In this document: positions 52,900 through 61,200 of the stretch, one piece after another
Layout of the letters: every line of letters begins with the position of its first letter
Numbering within the stretch: the first letter of the stretch is position 1
Assembly: GCF_003337555.1 (NCBI RefSeq)
Contig: NZ_QPJK01000001.1
Span: 930,001-994,000, forward strand
Length of the DNA stretch: 64,000 nt
Source: Pseudorhodoferax soli
GTDB lineage: Bacteria > Pseudomonadota > Gammaproteobacteria > Burkholderiales > Burkholderiaceae_C
Direction: 5' to 3'
Program-made: the position numbers and the translations under genes
The notes under the pieces: generated by a model
What the model was told of the DNA's origin: nothing
The model's input: only the letters and a program-made list of their open reading frames with translations
The model's database searches: none

Positions 52900-54418
52900 G
52901 CGGTGCTTCCTGCGGGGGCGCGACGCCGGTGGCGTGCGCGATCAAGGTTTCTTCGGTCAGGCCGTCGGCGTCCAGCGTGGCCACCAGCCGGCCGGCGCGC
53001 ACCACGGCCACGCGGTGCGCCAGGCCGATCAGCTCCATGAGTTCGGAGGAGACCACCAGCACCGCCAGGCCGCTGCGGGCCAGGCGCTGCACCAGTTCGT
53101 AGATCTCACGCTTGGCGCCCACGTCGACACCGCGCGTGGGTTCGTCCAGCACCACCACGCGCGGCGCGGGGTGCAGCACGCGGGCCAGCGCCAGCTTCTG
53201 CTGGTTGCCGCCCGACAGCGCCGAGGCCGGCACGTCGAGCGAGCCGGTGCGGATGCCGAACTCGCGCTGCGCCTGCTCCAGCGCACGGCGCTCTGCCGCG
53301 GGGTCGAGCCAGGGCTTGGCGTAGCGCTGCAGCGCCATCAGCGTGAGGTTCTCGCGCAGGCCCATGTGCACGTGCAGTCCGCGGCCCTTGCGGTCTTCGC
53401 TGAGGTAGGTGAGGCCGGCGTCGGCAGCGGCACGCGGGTTCTTGAAGCCGCCCTCGCCCGGCAGCGCCTGGCCATGCAGCCAGACCCGGCCACGCGCCGG
53501 GCGCAGGCCCAGCAGGCCCTCGAACATCTCGGTGCGGCCGGCGCCGACCAGGCCGGCGAAGCCCAGGATCTCGCCGGGCCGCACGGCGAAAGACCAATCC
53601 TGCGCCCAGCCCGGCACGCCGAAGCCTTCCACGCGCAGCGCGGCTGCGCCCTCGGTCGGACGCGGGTCGCGCGGTGGGTACAGGTCGGCGATCTCGCGGC
53701 CCACCATCAGCCGGGCCATGACATGGCGGCCCAGGCCAGCGGTGGCCTGCTGCGCCACGAACTGGCCGTCGCGCATGACCACCACCTCGTCGGTCACGCG
53801 CTCCACCTCGTCGAGCTTGTGCGAGATGTAGACCACGGTCACGCCGTCGGCGCGCAGCTGCGCGATGAGCGCGAACAGGCGTTCGGTCTCGGACGCCGTC
53901 AGCGTGGCGGTGGGCTCGTCCATGATCAGCAGGCGCGCGCGCCGCGCCACGGCCTTGGCGATCTCCACGAGTTGTTTCTCGGCCACGATGAGGTCGCGCA
54001 CGCGCCGCTCCGGCGGCACCGACAGGCCGACCTGGGCCAGCGCGGCGCTGGTGGCGCTGTTCATGGCGGCGTCGTCGAGGAACAGGCCGCGTTTTTTTTC
54101 ATGGCCCAGGAAGATGTTCTGCGCCACCGTCAGGTCGTCCGCGAGGTTGAACTCCTGGTGGATCAGCACGATGCCCAGATCTTCGGCGTCGCGCGGGCCC
54201 TTGAACGCACACGCCTGGCCGTTCACGCGCAGCGTGCCCGAGGTGGGCGCCTCGTAGCCGGACAGGATCTTCATGAGCGTGGACTTGCCGGCTCCGTTCT
54301 CGCCCAGCAGGCCGACCACGCGGCCAGGTTGCAGGCTGAAGGAAATGCCGTGCAGCACCTCCACCGGGCCAAAGGACTTGCGGATCGCCTCGAACTCGAC
54401 GCCGACGCTGTTGCTCAT
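52886..54418 (-). CDS. sugar ABC transporter ATP-binding protein (double NBD)
   Basis: Tandem-ATPase subunit of 510 residues like RbsA/MglA/XylG. First Walker [10 protein letters not shown] at 39-47 with [10 protein letters not shown]; the second half has the degenerate [11 protein letters not shown] and an intact LSGGNQQK signature with [11 protein letters not shown]. The start ATG at 54418 lies exactly at the end of the last 113-bp repeat, inside an ATGA overlap with that repeat's mini-ORF. This is where the ROK gene stop would have coupled to it before the repeats expanded. Confidence 0.94.
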   Translation of the reverse strand: MSNSVGVEFEAIRKSFGPVEVLHGISFSLQPGRVVGLLGENGAGKSTLMKILSGYEAPTSGTLRVNGQACAFKGPRDAEDLGIVLIHQEFNLADDLTVAQNIFLGHEKKRGLFLDDAAMNSATSAALAQVGLSVPPERRVRDLIVAEKQLVEIAKAVARRARLLIMDEPTATLTASETERLFALIAQLRADGVTVVYISHKLDEVERVTDEVVVMRDGQFVAQQATAGLGRHVMARLMVGREIADLYPPRDPRPTEGAAALRVEGFGVPGWAQDWSFAVRPGEILGFAGLVGAGRTEMFEGLLGLRPARGRVWLHGQALPGEGGFKNPRAAADAGLTYLSEDRKGRGLHVHMGLRENLTLMALQRYAKPWLDPAAERRALEQAQREFGIRTGSLDVPASALSGGNQQKLALARVLHPAPRVVVLDEPTRGVDVGAKREIYELVQRLARSGLAVLVVSSELMELIGLAHRVAVVRAGRLVATLDADGLTEETLIAHATGVAPPQEAPHVHA

Positions 54419-54870
54419 GGAGCCACCTTCGCACTGTTGCGTCTATCCACAGGTCGCGCTGGTCGGTGGCCGGCGCCAAACGCACTGACGTCGATCCACG
54501 CTTCGCGGGGCCCCTCGCCGCGTGTGCTCATGGCGCCACCTCCGTACTGTTGCGTCTATTCACAGGTCGCGCTGGTCGGTGGCCGGCGCCAAACGCACTG
54601 ACGTCGATCCCCGCTTCGCGGGGCCCCTCGCCGCGTGTGCTCATGGCGCCACCTCCGTACTGTTGCGTCTACCCACAGATGGCGCTGGTCGGTGGCCGGC
54701 GCCAAACGCACTGACGTCGATCCCCGCTTCGCGGGGCCCCTCGCCGCGTGTGCTCATGGCGCCACCTCCGTACTGTTGCGTCTATCCACAGGTCGCGCTG
54801 GTCGGTGGCCGGCGCCAAACGCACTGGCGTCGATCCCCGCTTCGCGGGGCCCCTCGCCGCGTGTGCTCAT
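54415..54870. repeat. four tandem direct repeats of 113 bp between rok and the ABC ATPase gene
   Basis: Start codons (CAT on the plus strand) recur at 54418, 54531, 54644, 54757 and 54870, each exactly 113 bp apart. Units differ by only a few single bases and no indels, so expansion is recent or kept in register. Each unit holds a CCCCG-CTTCG-CGGGG hairpin and a TGGCGCCA palindrome. The array begins in the ROK stop codon and ends at the ABC ATPase start, and contains no spacers, integrase or transposase. Confidence 0.95.
54415..54870 (-). other. chain of four coupled 38-codon mini-ORFs inside the tandem repeats
   Basis: On the minus strand each repeat holds GGAGGTGGCGCC followed by ATG and an open frame of 38 codons (54870-54754, 54757-54641, 54644-54528, 54531-54415). 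Each ends in a TGA that overlaps the next ATG by 4 nt; the last overlaps the ABC ATPase start, and the first begins in the ROK stop. All four frames are intact. The peptides start MSTRGEGPREAGID and end STEVAP; they resemble no known domain. They may serve only to keep ribosomes moving from rok into the transporter genes. Translation is unproven. Confidence 0.5.
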
Positions 54871-56072
54871 GGCGCCACTCCCCGTACACGCAAGGTCTCG
54901 CTCATCGCGAGCGCCCCCGCCCCGACCACCCCACCCTGCGCGCCCAGCGGCGCGTACTGCACCTCCAGCTGCCGCGTCGACAGCGCCAGCGAGCGCTGGT
55001 AGACGCTTTGCCGCACGGCGGCCAGGAACAGCGGCCCGACCTGCGTGATGCCGCCGCCCAGCAGCACATGCGAGGGATTGAAGAAGTTCACCACCGCGGC
55101 CAGCATCTGCCCGACCAGGTGGCCGGCGTGCTGCAGGATGCGGTTGGCCGCGGCGTCGCCGGCGCGGCTGGCGCTGCCCACGTCTTCGGCGGCCAGGCTG
55201 CCGCGCTCGGCCAGCGCCGCCGCCAGCACCGGGCTCTCGCCGGCCTCGGCGGCCTCGGTCGCCATGCGCACGATGGCCGGCCCGGCGGCCATGGCTTCCA
55301 CGCAGCCGCGGTTGCCGCAGTGGCAGCGTGGGCCTTCGTGGTCCACGCTGATGTGGCCCACGTCGCCGGCCGATCCGGTGGCACCGCGGTACACGCTGCC
55401 ATGGCAGACGATGCCGCAGCCGATGCCGGTGCCGATCTTGACCACGATGAAATTGGGCAGCGCACGCTGCAGCCGCCAGAGCTCGCCCAGCGCCATGAGG
55501 TTCACGTCGTTGTCCACGAACACGGGCGCGCGGTAGTCGTCGCGCAGGAAGTCGCGGATGGAGAAGCGGTCCCAGTCGGGCATCAGCGGCGGGCTCACAA
55601 GCTGGCCGGCCTCGAAGTTGACCGGGCCCGGCACGCCCACGCCGATGCCGAGCACCTGTTCGGCCCGGCCCTTGCAGCGCGCCAGCAGTTCGCGCATCAG
55701 CGCGGCCGCGCGCGCCAGCACCACGCCAGGCCCCTGGCGCCGCACGTCGATGTCTTCGCTGTGCTGGGCCAGCAGCGTGAGGTCCGGGCGCAGCACGGCC
55801 ACGGTCAGGCTGGTCACGCCGATGTCCACGCCCAGCAGCAGGCCCAGGCCATGGTGCAGCCGCAGCGTCTCGGCCGGGCGGCCGCCCTGGGATGGCTGCG
55901 TGCCCGCCTCTTCGAGCAGGCCCTGGTCGATCAGGCCGGCGACGAGCGCCTTGGCCTTGCTGGCGGAAAAGCCCAGCGGCCCGGCCAGCGCATGGCGCGA
56001 ACTGCCCGGCGACCAGAAGGCCGCGTCGAGCACGCGCATTTCATTTCCAGTGGTGGCTTGCCAGGGCGTCAC
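54867..56072 (-). CDS. ROK family transcriptional regulator
   Basis: NagC/XylR-type regulator of 401 residues. An N-terminal winged helix (about 8-65, LGFSASKAKALVAGLIDQGLLEE) is followed by a ROK kinase-like sugar-binding domain with GVDIGVTS, GVGVPGPV and the zinc motif CHCGNRGC near 246-258. GTG at 56072 with GGAG 10 nt upstream is the likely start; ATG at 56039 would cut the HTH. First gene of the sugar operon, so it probably represses its own operon until the sugar binds. Confidence 0.9.
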   Translation of the reverse strand: MTPWQATTGNEMRVLDAAFWSPGSSRHALAGPLGFSASKAKALVAGLIDQGLLEEAGTQPSQGGRPAETLRLHHGLGLLLGVDIGVTSLTVAVLRPDLTLLAQHSEDIDVRRQGPGVVLARAAALMRELLARCKGRAEQVLGIGVGVPGPVNFEAGQLVSPPLMPDWDRFSIRDFLRDDYRAPVFVDNDVNLMALGELWRLQRALPNFIVVKIGTGIGCGIVCHGSVYRGATGSAGDVGHISVDHEGPRCHCGNRGCVEAMAAGPAIVRMATEAAEAGESPVLAAALAERGSLAAEDVGSASRAGDAAANRILQHAGHLVGQMLAAVVNFFNPSHVLLGGGITQVGPLFLAAVRQSVYQRSLALSTRQLEVQYAPLGAQGGVVGAGALAMSETLRVRGVAP

Positions 56073-56146
56073 GCCGCTTGTCTCCGCTGTTCTTGTGGAA
56101 TGCGGCGCATGCTAGGGCCAGGGCTTTGGCTTCACAAGCCCCAAGT

Positions 56147-56173
56147 TCAGACAAATTCAGACCAAAGTCAGAC
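56147..56173. promoter_or_regulatory. three TCAGAC direct repeats upstream of rok
   Basis: TCAGAC occurs at 56147-56152, 56157-56162 and 56168-56173, spaced 10 and 11 bp, about one helical turn, each followed by an A/C-rich AA. The last copy includes the LysR stop codon. The site is 75-100 bp upstream of the rok start, suiting an operator for the ROK protein or another regulator, but this was not tested. Confidence 0.4.
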
Positions 56174-57070
56174 AAGGCAGCGCGGCGCCGGGAAGTCGAT
56201 CACGCTGCGGATGATCTCGCGCATCTCGGTGATGAGCGGCCGCGCGTCGTCGCGCCGCCACTGCACGGTGTAGGTGAGAGGCACCAGCGCGCCGCCGCCC
56301 GACAGGATGCGCAGCACCCCGCGCGCCTGCAGCGCCTCGGCCCAGCCCTGGGGCATGTAGGTGAAGCCCAGGCCCTCGGCCACCATGCCGACCACGGCAC
56401 CCCAGCTGTTGCAGCTGAGCCGGCGCTCGACGCTCAAGGCCTGGCGGCCAAGCCACTCGTCCAGTGTGCGCGTGGCGCCCGAGCCCACGGGCAACGCGAT
56501 CAACAGCTGCTCGCGCACCAGGCGCTGCGGCTGCTCGGTGCCGGCGCGTGCGAGGAAGGCCTCGCTGGCGGCCCAGACGAAGCGCACCTGCGCCACCTGC
56601 TCGAAGGCCAGGCTGCTGCGCGACGAGGGGCCGGCGATCACCACGCAATCCAGCTCGCCATCGACGATGCGCTGCTCCAGCACCTGGCCGATGTCGGCAT
56701 GCGGCTCCAGCTGCAGCGCGGGATGCAGTTCGGCCACCTTCTGCACGAGCCTGGGCAGCCAGGTCAGGCCGCTGAGTTCACCGAAGCCGATGCGGCAACG
56801 GCCCTGCAGGCCCACGCTGCGGCCGGCCGATTGCTGCAGCTGCGCGGCGTCGTGCAGCAGCGCGCGCACACGCGGCAACAGCTGCTCGCCCTGGGGCGTG
56901 AGTTCGGCCGCGCGGCCGCTGCGGTCGAACAGCTGCGTGCCCAGCGAGGCCTCCAGCTCGGCGATGCGCTTGGACAGGGATGACACCGACAGGTGCACGC
57001 GCTCGGACGCCACCGAAAAGTTGAGGCAGGTGGCGGCCCAGTAGAAGGCCTCGAGTTGCTTGAGCGTCAT
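56168..57070 (-). CDS. LysR family transcriptional regulator
   Basis: LysR-type regulator of 300 residues, HTH at 1-60 (MTLKQLEAFYWAATCLNFSVASERVHLSVSSLSKRIAELE, split here only for description) and a substrate-binding domain beyond residue 90. The HTH begins normally with the ATG at 57070; a TTG 15 nt upstream is possible. Divergent from the hydroxyacid-catabolic operon at 57155, which it probably controls with a hydroxyacid or its keto product as inducer. Confidence 0.9.
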   Translation of the reverse strand: MTLKQLEAFYWAATCLNFSVASERVHLSVSSLSKRIAELEASLGTQLFDRSGRAAELTPQGEQLLPRVRALLHDAAQLQQSAGRSVGLQGRCRIGFGELSGLTWLPRLVQKVAELHPALQLEPHADIGQVLEQRIVDGELDCVVIAGPSSRSSLAFEQVAQVRFVWAASEAFLARAGTEQPQRLVREQLLIALPVGSGATRTLDEWLGRQALSVERRLSCNSWGAVVGMVAEGLGFTYMPQGWAEALQARGVLRILSGGGALVPLTYTVQWRRDDARPLITEMREIIRSVIDFPAPRCLV

Positions 57071-57084
57071 GCGCTCATTTTCCA

Positions 57085-57120
57085 AAAAGCGAAATAACAG
57101 AGCCGATTTTTTTCGCTTTT
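57085..57120. promoter_or_regulatory. inverted repeat between lysR and the hydroxyacid operon
   Basis: AAAAGCGAAA at 57085-57094 and TTTCGCTTTT at 57111-57120 are perfect inverted 10-bp arms 16 bp apart, in the 84-nt divergent intergenic region. The layout suits a LysR-type binding site covering both promoters, although it also resembles a weak bidirectional terminator hairpin. Confidence 0.45.
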
Positions 57121-57154
57121 CTTTGAACTAGGCCCTGGGCACCATGGCCGCCCC

Positions 57155-58372
57155 ATGCCTGTTCCCACCCCTGCACTGCCCCGGGCCTGCCGCCACGTGC
57201 TGTCCCTGGACGACTTCGAGCCGTTGGCCCGGCGCCACCTGCCGCGGCCGATCCACGCCTACATCAGCGGCGCCGTGGAAGACAACCGTGCGCTGGCCGA
57301 GAACCGCCAGGCCTTTGCCGACCTGGCCTTCCGGCCCCGCGTGCTCGCGGGCGTGGCGCAGCGCGACCTGGGCTTCGAGCTGTTCGGCCGGCGCTATGCC
57401 GCGCCCGTCGGCCTGGCGCCCATGGGCATCTCCGCGCTGTCGGCCTACCGCGGCGACATCGTGCTGGCCCAGGCCGCGCAGCAGGCCAATGTGCCGGCCA
57501 TCATGAGCGGCTCCTCGCTGATCCGGCTGGAAGAAGTGATGGCCGCCGCGCCGCAGACCTGGTTCCAGGCCTACCTGCCCGGCGAGATGGCGCAGATCGA
57601 CGGCCTGCTCGACCGTGTGCAGGCGGCGGGCGTGCAGACCCTGGTGATCACGGTGGACACGCCCGTGGCGGCCAACCGCGAGAACAACGTGCGCGCCGGC
57701 TTCTCCACACCGCTCAAGCCCAGCCTGTCGCTGGCCTGGCAGGGCATCAGCCACCCGCGCTGGCTGTTCAGCACTTTCCTCAAGACGCTGGCGCGGCACG
57801 GCATGCCGCACTTCGAGAACAACTACGCCACGCGCGGCGCGCCCATCCTGTCGCCCAGCGTGCTGCGCGATTTTTCCGACCGTGCGCACCTGAACTGGAC
57901 GCACCTGGCCGCCATCCGCCAGCGCTGGCCGGGCCAGCTGGTGGTCAAGGGCATCCTGACGCCGGAGGACGCCGCCATCGCGCGCGAGCACGGCGCCGAC
58001 GGCCTGATCGTCTCCAACCACGGCGGGCGCCAGCTCGACGGCGCGGTGGCGCCGCTGCGCGTGCTGCCCGCCATCGTGCGCGCCGTGCCCGGCCTGCCGG
58101 TGATGCTGGACAGCGGCGTGCGCCGCGGCACCGACGCCATCAAGGCACTGGCGCTCGGCGCGCGCTGCGTGTTCGTGGGCCGGCCCTTCAACTACGCCGC
58201 CTCGGTCGCGGGCCTGGCCGGCGTGGCCCACGCCATCGGTTTGCTGCGCGAGGAGATCTCGCGCGACATGGCCATGCTGGGGCTGACCCGGCTCGACCAG
58301 ATCACGCCGGCCTGCATCCGGCCCGTGGCCAGCGCGGCCGACTACTTCCCCCCACCGGAGACACACCCATGA
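57155..58372 (+). CDS. FMN-dependent alpha-hydroxyacid dehydrogenase/oxidase
   Basis: Flavoenzyme of 405 residues of the lactate/glycolate/mandelate family. AYISGAVEDNRA near the N-terminus, PVGLAPMG for FMN binding, and the active-site block SNHGGRQLD with catalytic His289 and Arg292. It lacks a clear membrane segment, so it may be soluble. It heads an operon with an RraA-like aldolase and a D-2-hydroxyacid dehydrogenase; likely substrate is an L-2-hydroxyacid such as lactate or a larger analogue. Start ATG at 57155 overlaps no other gene. Confidence 0.92.
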   Translation: MPVPTPALPRACRHVLSLDDFEPLARRHLPRPIHAYISGAVEDNRALAENRQAFADLAFRPRVLAGVAQRDLGFELFGRRYAAPVGLAPMGISALSAYRGDIVLAQAAQQANVPAIMSGSSLIRLEEVMAAAPQTWFQAYLPGEMAQIDGLLDRVQAAGVQTLVITVDTPVAANRENNVRAGFSTPLKPSLSLAWQGISHPRWLFSTFLKTLARHGMPHFENNYATRGAPILSPSVLRDFSDRAHLNWTHLAAIRQRWPGQLVVKGILTPEDAAIAREHGADGLIVSNHGGRQLDGAVAPLRVLPAIVRAVPGLPVMLDSGVRRGTDAIKALALGARCVFVGRPFNYAASVAGLAGVAHAIGLLREEISRDMAMLGLTRLDQITPACIRPVASAADYFPPPETHP

Positions 58373-59046
58373 GCAAGATCCAGGGCTTTCACATCCATCC
58401 GCGGCCTGCGCCGGCCGTGAGCGACGCGCTGCTGGCGCGCTTTCGCGGCTTCCAGGTCGCCAACGTGAGCGATGCGATGAGCCGCACCACCGGCACCTCG
58501 GCGCTCCGGCCCTTCCACCAGCGCAACGGCGCCTTCGCCGGCCGCGCGCTGACGGTGCGCACCCGGCCCGGCGACAACCTCGTCGTGCACCACGCCATCG
58601 ACACCTGCGCCCCTGGCGACGTGCTGGTGGTGGACGCCGGCGGCGTGGGCCCGAACGCCATCATTGGCGAGATCATGCTGGCGCTGCTGATCGCGCGTGG
58701 CGCGGCCGGCATCGTCATCGACGGGCTCATCCGCGACAGCGACACCATCGCCCAGCACAGCCTGCCGGTCTATGCGCGTGGCGTCTCTCACCGCGGCCCG
58801 TACAAGGACGGCCCGGGCGAGCTGCACGTGCCCGTCAGCATCGACGGCATGGTCGTGCGCCCCGGCGACATCGTGATCGGCGACGGCGATGGCCTGCTGG
58901 CCGTGCCGCCCGAGGAGGCCGAAGACATCGCCGCGCGCGTGGAGGCGATCCAGCGCGTGGAGGCCGACGCGCTGCAGGCGATTGCCGAAGGCCGCGCGGA
59001 CCGCAGCTGGGTGCTGCGCACGCTGCGCGAGAAGGGTGTGCTGTGA
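58369..59046 (+). CDS. RraA-like 4-hydroxy-4-methyl-2-oxoglutarate aldolase family protein
   Basis: RraA-fold protein of 225 residues. Members of this superfamily are either RNase E inhibitors or metal-dependent HMG/CHA aldolases and oxaloacetate decarboxylases. Here Arg122-Asp123 (LIRDSD) is present, but the acidic residue 21 positions earlier is Glu101 instead of the Asp of the usual D-X20-R-D motif. Its catabolic setting favours the aldolase/decarboxylase role over RraA proper. Starts in the ATGA overlap with the hydroxyacid dehydrogenase gene. Confidence 0.87.
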   Translation: MSKIQGFHIHPRPAPAVSDALLARFRGFQVANVSDAMSRTTGTSALRPFHQRNGAFAGRALTVRTRPGDNLVVHHAIDTCAPGDVLVVDAGGVGPNAIIGEIMLALLIARGAAGIVIDGLIRDSDTIAQHSLPVYARGVSHRGPYKDGPGELHVPVSIDGMVVRPGDIVIGDGDGLLAVPPEEAEDIAARVEAIQRVEADALQAIAEGRADRSWVLRTLREKGVL

Positions 59047-60134
59047 GCACTGCCCGGCCGCCCGAAGGTGCTCGGCACCGCAGCCCGCAGGGCGCAGGTT
59101 CACTTTTCCAGGTCGTCCGCTTCAACTACTGGCTCGACCCGGCCTTCGACCGCATCGTCGGCGAGGCCCCCGGCGTGCTGCTCCAGACCTGCGCCATGGA
59201 AGGGGCGGACGACGCGGCCTGGAGCGCGCTGGCCCAGGCCCAGGTGCTGCAGATCACTGCCGCCAAGGACGAGCTGCCGCGCCGCTGGTTCGTCACGGCC
59301 GAACTGCTGGCGCGCTGCCCGCAGCTGCTGGCGGTCTCGTCCAGCGGCTCGGGCTGCGACACCATCGACATCGACGCCTGCACGCGCGCCGGCGTCGCGG
59401 TCATGAACCAGGCCGGTGGCAACGCCGACTCGGTGGCCGAGATGGCGCTGGGCCTGATGCTGGCGGTGCTGCGCCGCATCCCCGAATCCAACGCGCTGCT
59501 GCGCGGCCAGGCCCGTGGCTTCAGCCGTGAAGACCTGATGGGCCATGAGCTGCGCGGCCGCACGCTGGGGCTGATGGGCGTGGGCGAAGCCGGCCGCCGC
59601 GCCGCCGCGCTGGGCCGCGCTTTCGGCATGCAGGTGCTCGGTGTCGACCCGGCGCTCGACGCCGCGCAAATGGCGGCGCGTGGTGCCGAGGCCGTGTCGC
59701 TGGACGAAATGCTGCGCCGCGCCGACATCGTCTCGCTGCACTGCCCGCGCGACGCCGGCACGTTGGGCCTCATGAACGCCGCTGCCTTTGCGGCGATGCG
59801 GCCCGGCAGCATCTTCGTGAGCACCGCGCGCGGCGGCATCCACGACGAAGCCGCGTTGCATGCCGCGCTGGCCAGCGGCCACCTGGGCGGCGCCGGGCTC
59901 GACGTGTGGGACCAGGAGCCCCCGCCGGCCGACCACCCGCTGCTGCAGCTGCCAAACGTGGTGGCCACCTTCCACACGGCCGGCGTGACGCACGAGGCCC
60001 GGCGCAACAACGCCACGCTGGCCGCCACCCAGATCGTCAAGCTGCTGGCCGACGGGCAGCGGCCCGAGCGCCTGGTCAACCCCGATGTCTGGCCACGCGC
60101 CAGCGAGCGCATCGCCGCCGCAATCCGCCGCTGA
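59043..60134 (+). CDS. D-2-hydroxyacid dehydrogenase (NAD-binding)
   Basis: NAD(P)-linked dehydrogenase of 363 residues of the 2-hydroxyacid family (glyoxylate/hydroxypyruvate reductase, SerA-like). GLMGVGEAG is the dinucleotide loop; the catalytic triad is Arg263 (TARGG), Glu292 (DVWDQEP) and His311 (TFHTAG). GTG at 59043 overlaps the aldolase stop by 4 nt. The first ~22 residues (ARPPEGARHRSPQGAGS) look like low-complexity filler before the true domain start near FQVVRFNYW, perhaps derived from a palindromic repeat. Confidence 0.9.
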   Translation: MSTARPPEGARHRSPQGAGSLFQVVRFNYWLDPAFDRIVGEAPGVLLQTCAMEGADDAAWSALAQAQVLQITAAKDELPRRWFVTAELLARCPQLLAVSSSGSGCDTIDIDACTRAGVAVMNQAGGNADSVAEMALGLMLAVLRRIPESNALLRGQARGFSREDLMGHELRGRTLGLMGVGEAGRRAAALGRAFGMQVLGVDPALDAAQMAARGAEAVSLDEMLRRADIVSLHCPRDAGTLGLMNAAAFAAMRPGSIFVSTARGGIHDEAALHAALASGHLGGAGLDVWDQEPPPADHPLLQLPNVVATFHTAGVTHEARRNNATLAATQIVKLLADGQRPERLVNPDVWPRASERIAAAIRR

Positions 60135-60184
60135 TGGCCACTGATTCGCACAGCCCATCCCGGGCAACACAACGGAGACAAACC

Positions 60185-61177
60185 ATGAACCACCACCGGA
60201 CCCGCCGCGCGCTGTGCGCCGGCATCGCCGCAGCCGCCTGCGCCCTGCCCTGCCTGAACGCCGCCGCGCAGACCGACGCACCCTACCCCGCCAAGCCCAT
60301 CGAACTCATCGTGGCCTACGGGCCCGGCGGCGGCACCGACCTCGTGGCGCGCCTCGTGGCCCGCCACCTGGAGAAGCAGCTCGGCGGCAGCGTGGTGGTG
60401 CTCAACCGTCCCGGCGCGGGCGGCGGCATCGGCTTCGGCGAACTGGCGCGCGCCAAGCCCGACGGCTACACCATCGGCTTCATCAACACGCCCAACGTGC
60501 TGACCATCCCGATCGAACGCAAGAGCGCCTTCCACTGGAGCCAGTACGACCTGCTGGGCAACCTGGTGGACGACCCGGGCGGCTTCGCCCTGCACAACAG
60601 CAACGCCATCACCACGCTGGCCGGCCTGGCGGCGTTCGCCAAGGCCAACCCCGGGGCCGTGACCGTGGGCACCACCGGCACCGGCTCGGACGACCACCTG
60701 GCCATGCTGCTGTTCGAGAAGGCCACCGGGACCAAGCTGACCCACGTGCCCTACAAGGGCGCGGGCGAGGTGCGCGCCGCCGCCACCGGCCAGCAGATCG
60801 TGGTGGGCGCGCTCAACGTCGGCGAGGTGCTGGCCTACCAGAAGGGCGGCACGCCGATCCGCCTGCTGGGCCAGATGTCGGCCGCGCGCTCGTCGCTGGC
60901 GCCGCAGGTGCCGACCTTCAGGGAACAGGGCATCGACATCGAGCTGGCCTCGCTGCGTGGCCTGGCCGCGCCCAAGGGCCTGCCCGAGGCAGTGCGCAAG
61001 AAGCTGGTCGACGCGGTGGCCGCCATTGCCGCGAGCCCGGACTTCAAACAACAGGCCGAAGCCATGTACGCGCCGCTGCGCTACCTGGCGCCCGCCGCCT
61101 ACGCGGCGGAGCTGCAAAGCACCGAAGCGGGCTTCCGCAAGCTCTGGGGCGAGATGCCCTGGCAGGACAAACCTTGA
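60185..61177 (+). CDS. Bug/TctC family tripartite tricarboxylate receptor 1
   Basis: Periplasmic solute-binding protein of 330 residues. Signal peptide 1-28 (CLNAAAQ-T), then YPAKPIELIVAYGPGGGTD, the family's typical opening, and NRPGAGGGIGF for the carboxylate-binding loop. Betaproteobacteria carry many such orphan receptors; no TctA/TctB permease genes are nearby. Likely binds the carboxylate degraded by the operon. CGGAGA lies before the ATG at 60185. Confidence 0.93.
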   Translation: MNHHRTRRALCAGIAAAACALPCLNAAAQTDAPYPAKPIELIVAYGPGGGTDLVARLVARHLEKQLGGSVVVLNRPGAGGGIGFGELARAKPDGYTIGFINTPNVLTIPIERKSAFHWSQYDLLGNLVDDPGGFALHNSNAITTLAGLAAFAKANPGAVTVGTTGTGSDDHLAMLLFEKATGTKLTHVPYKGAGEVRAAATGQQIVVGALNVGEVLAYQKGGTPIRLLGQMSAARSSLAPQVPTFREQGIDIELASLRGLAAPKGLPEAVRKKLVDAVAAIAASPDFKQQAEAMYAPLRYLAPAAYAAELQSTEAGFRKLWGEMPWQDKP

Positions 61178-61200
61178 TCTCCCCCTTCGCACTGAATCCT

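Noticed and set aside
54415-54870. CRISPR array or repeat-based mobile element at the 113-bp repeats
   Set aside because: Units are contiguous with no spacers, are far longer than CRISPR repeats, and no cas or transposase genes are nearby.
54466-54880. Plus-strand repeated ORFs in the 113-bp array
   Set aside because: They run across several units in other frames, lack ribosome sites, and arise only from repeat periodicity; the minus-strand mini-ORFs have strong ribosome sites and coupled stops.
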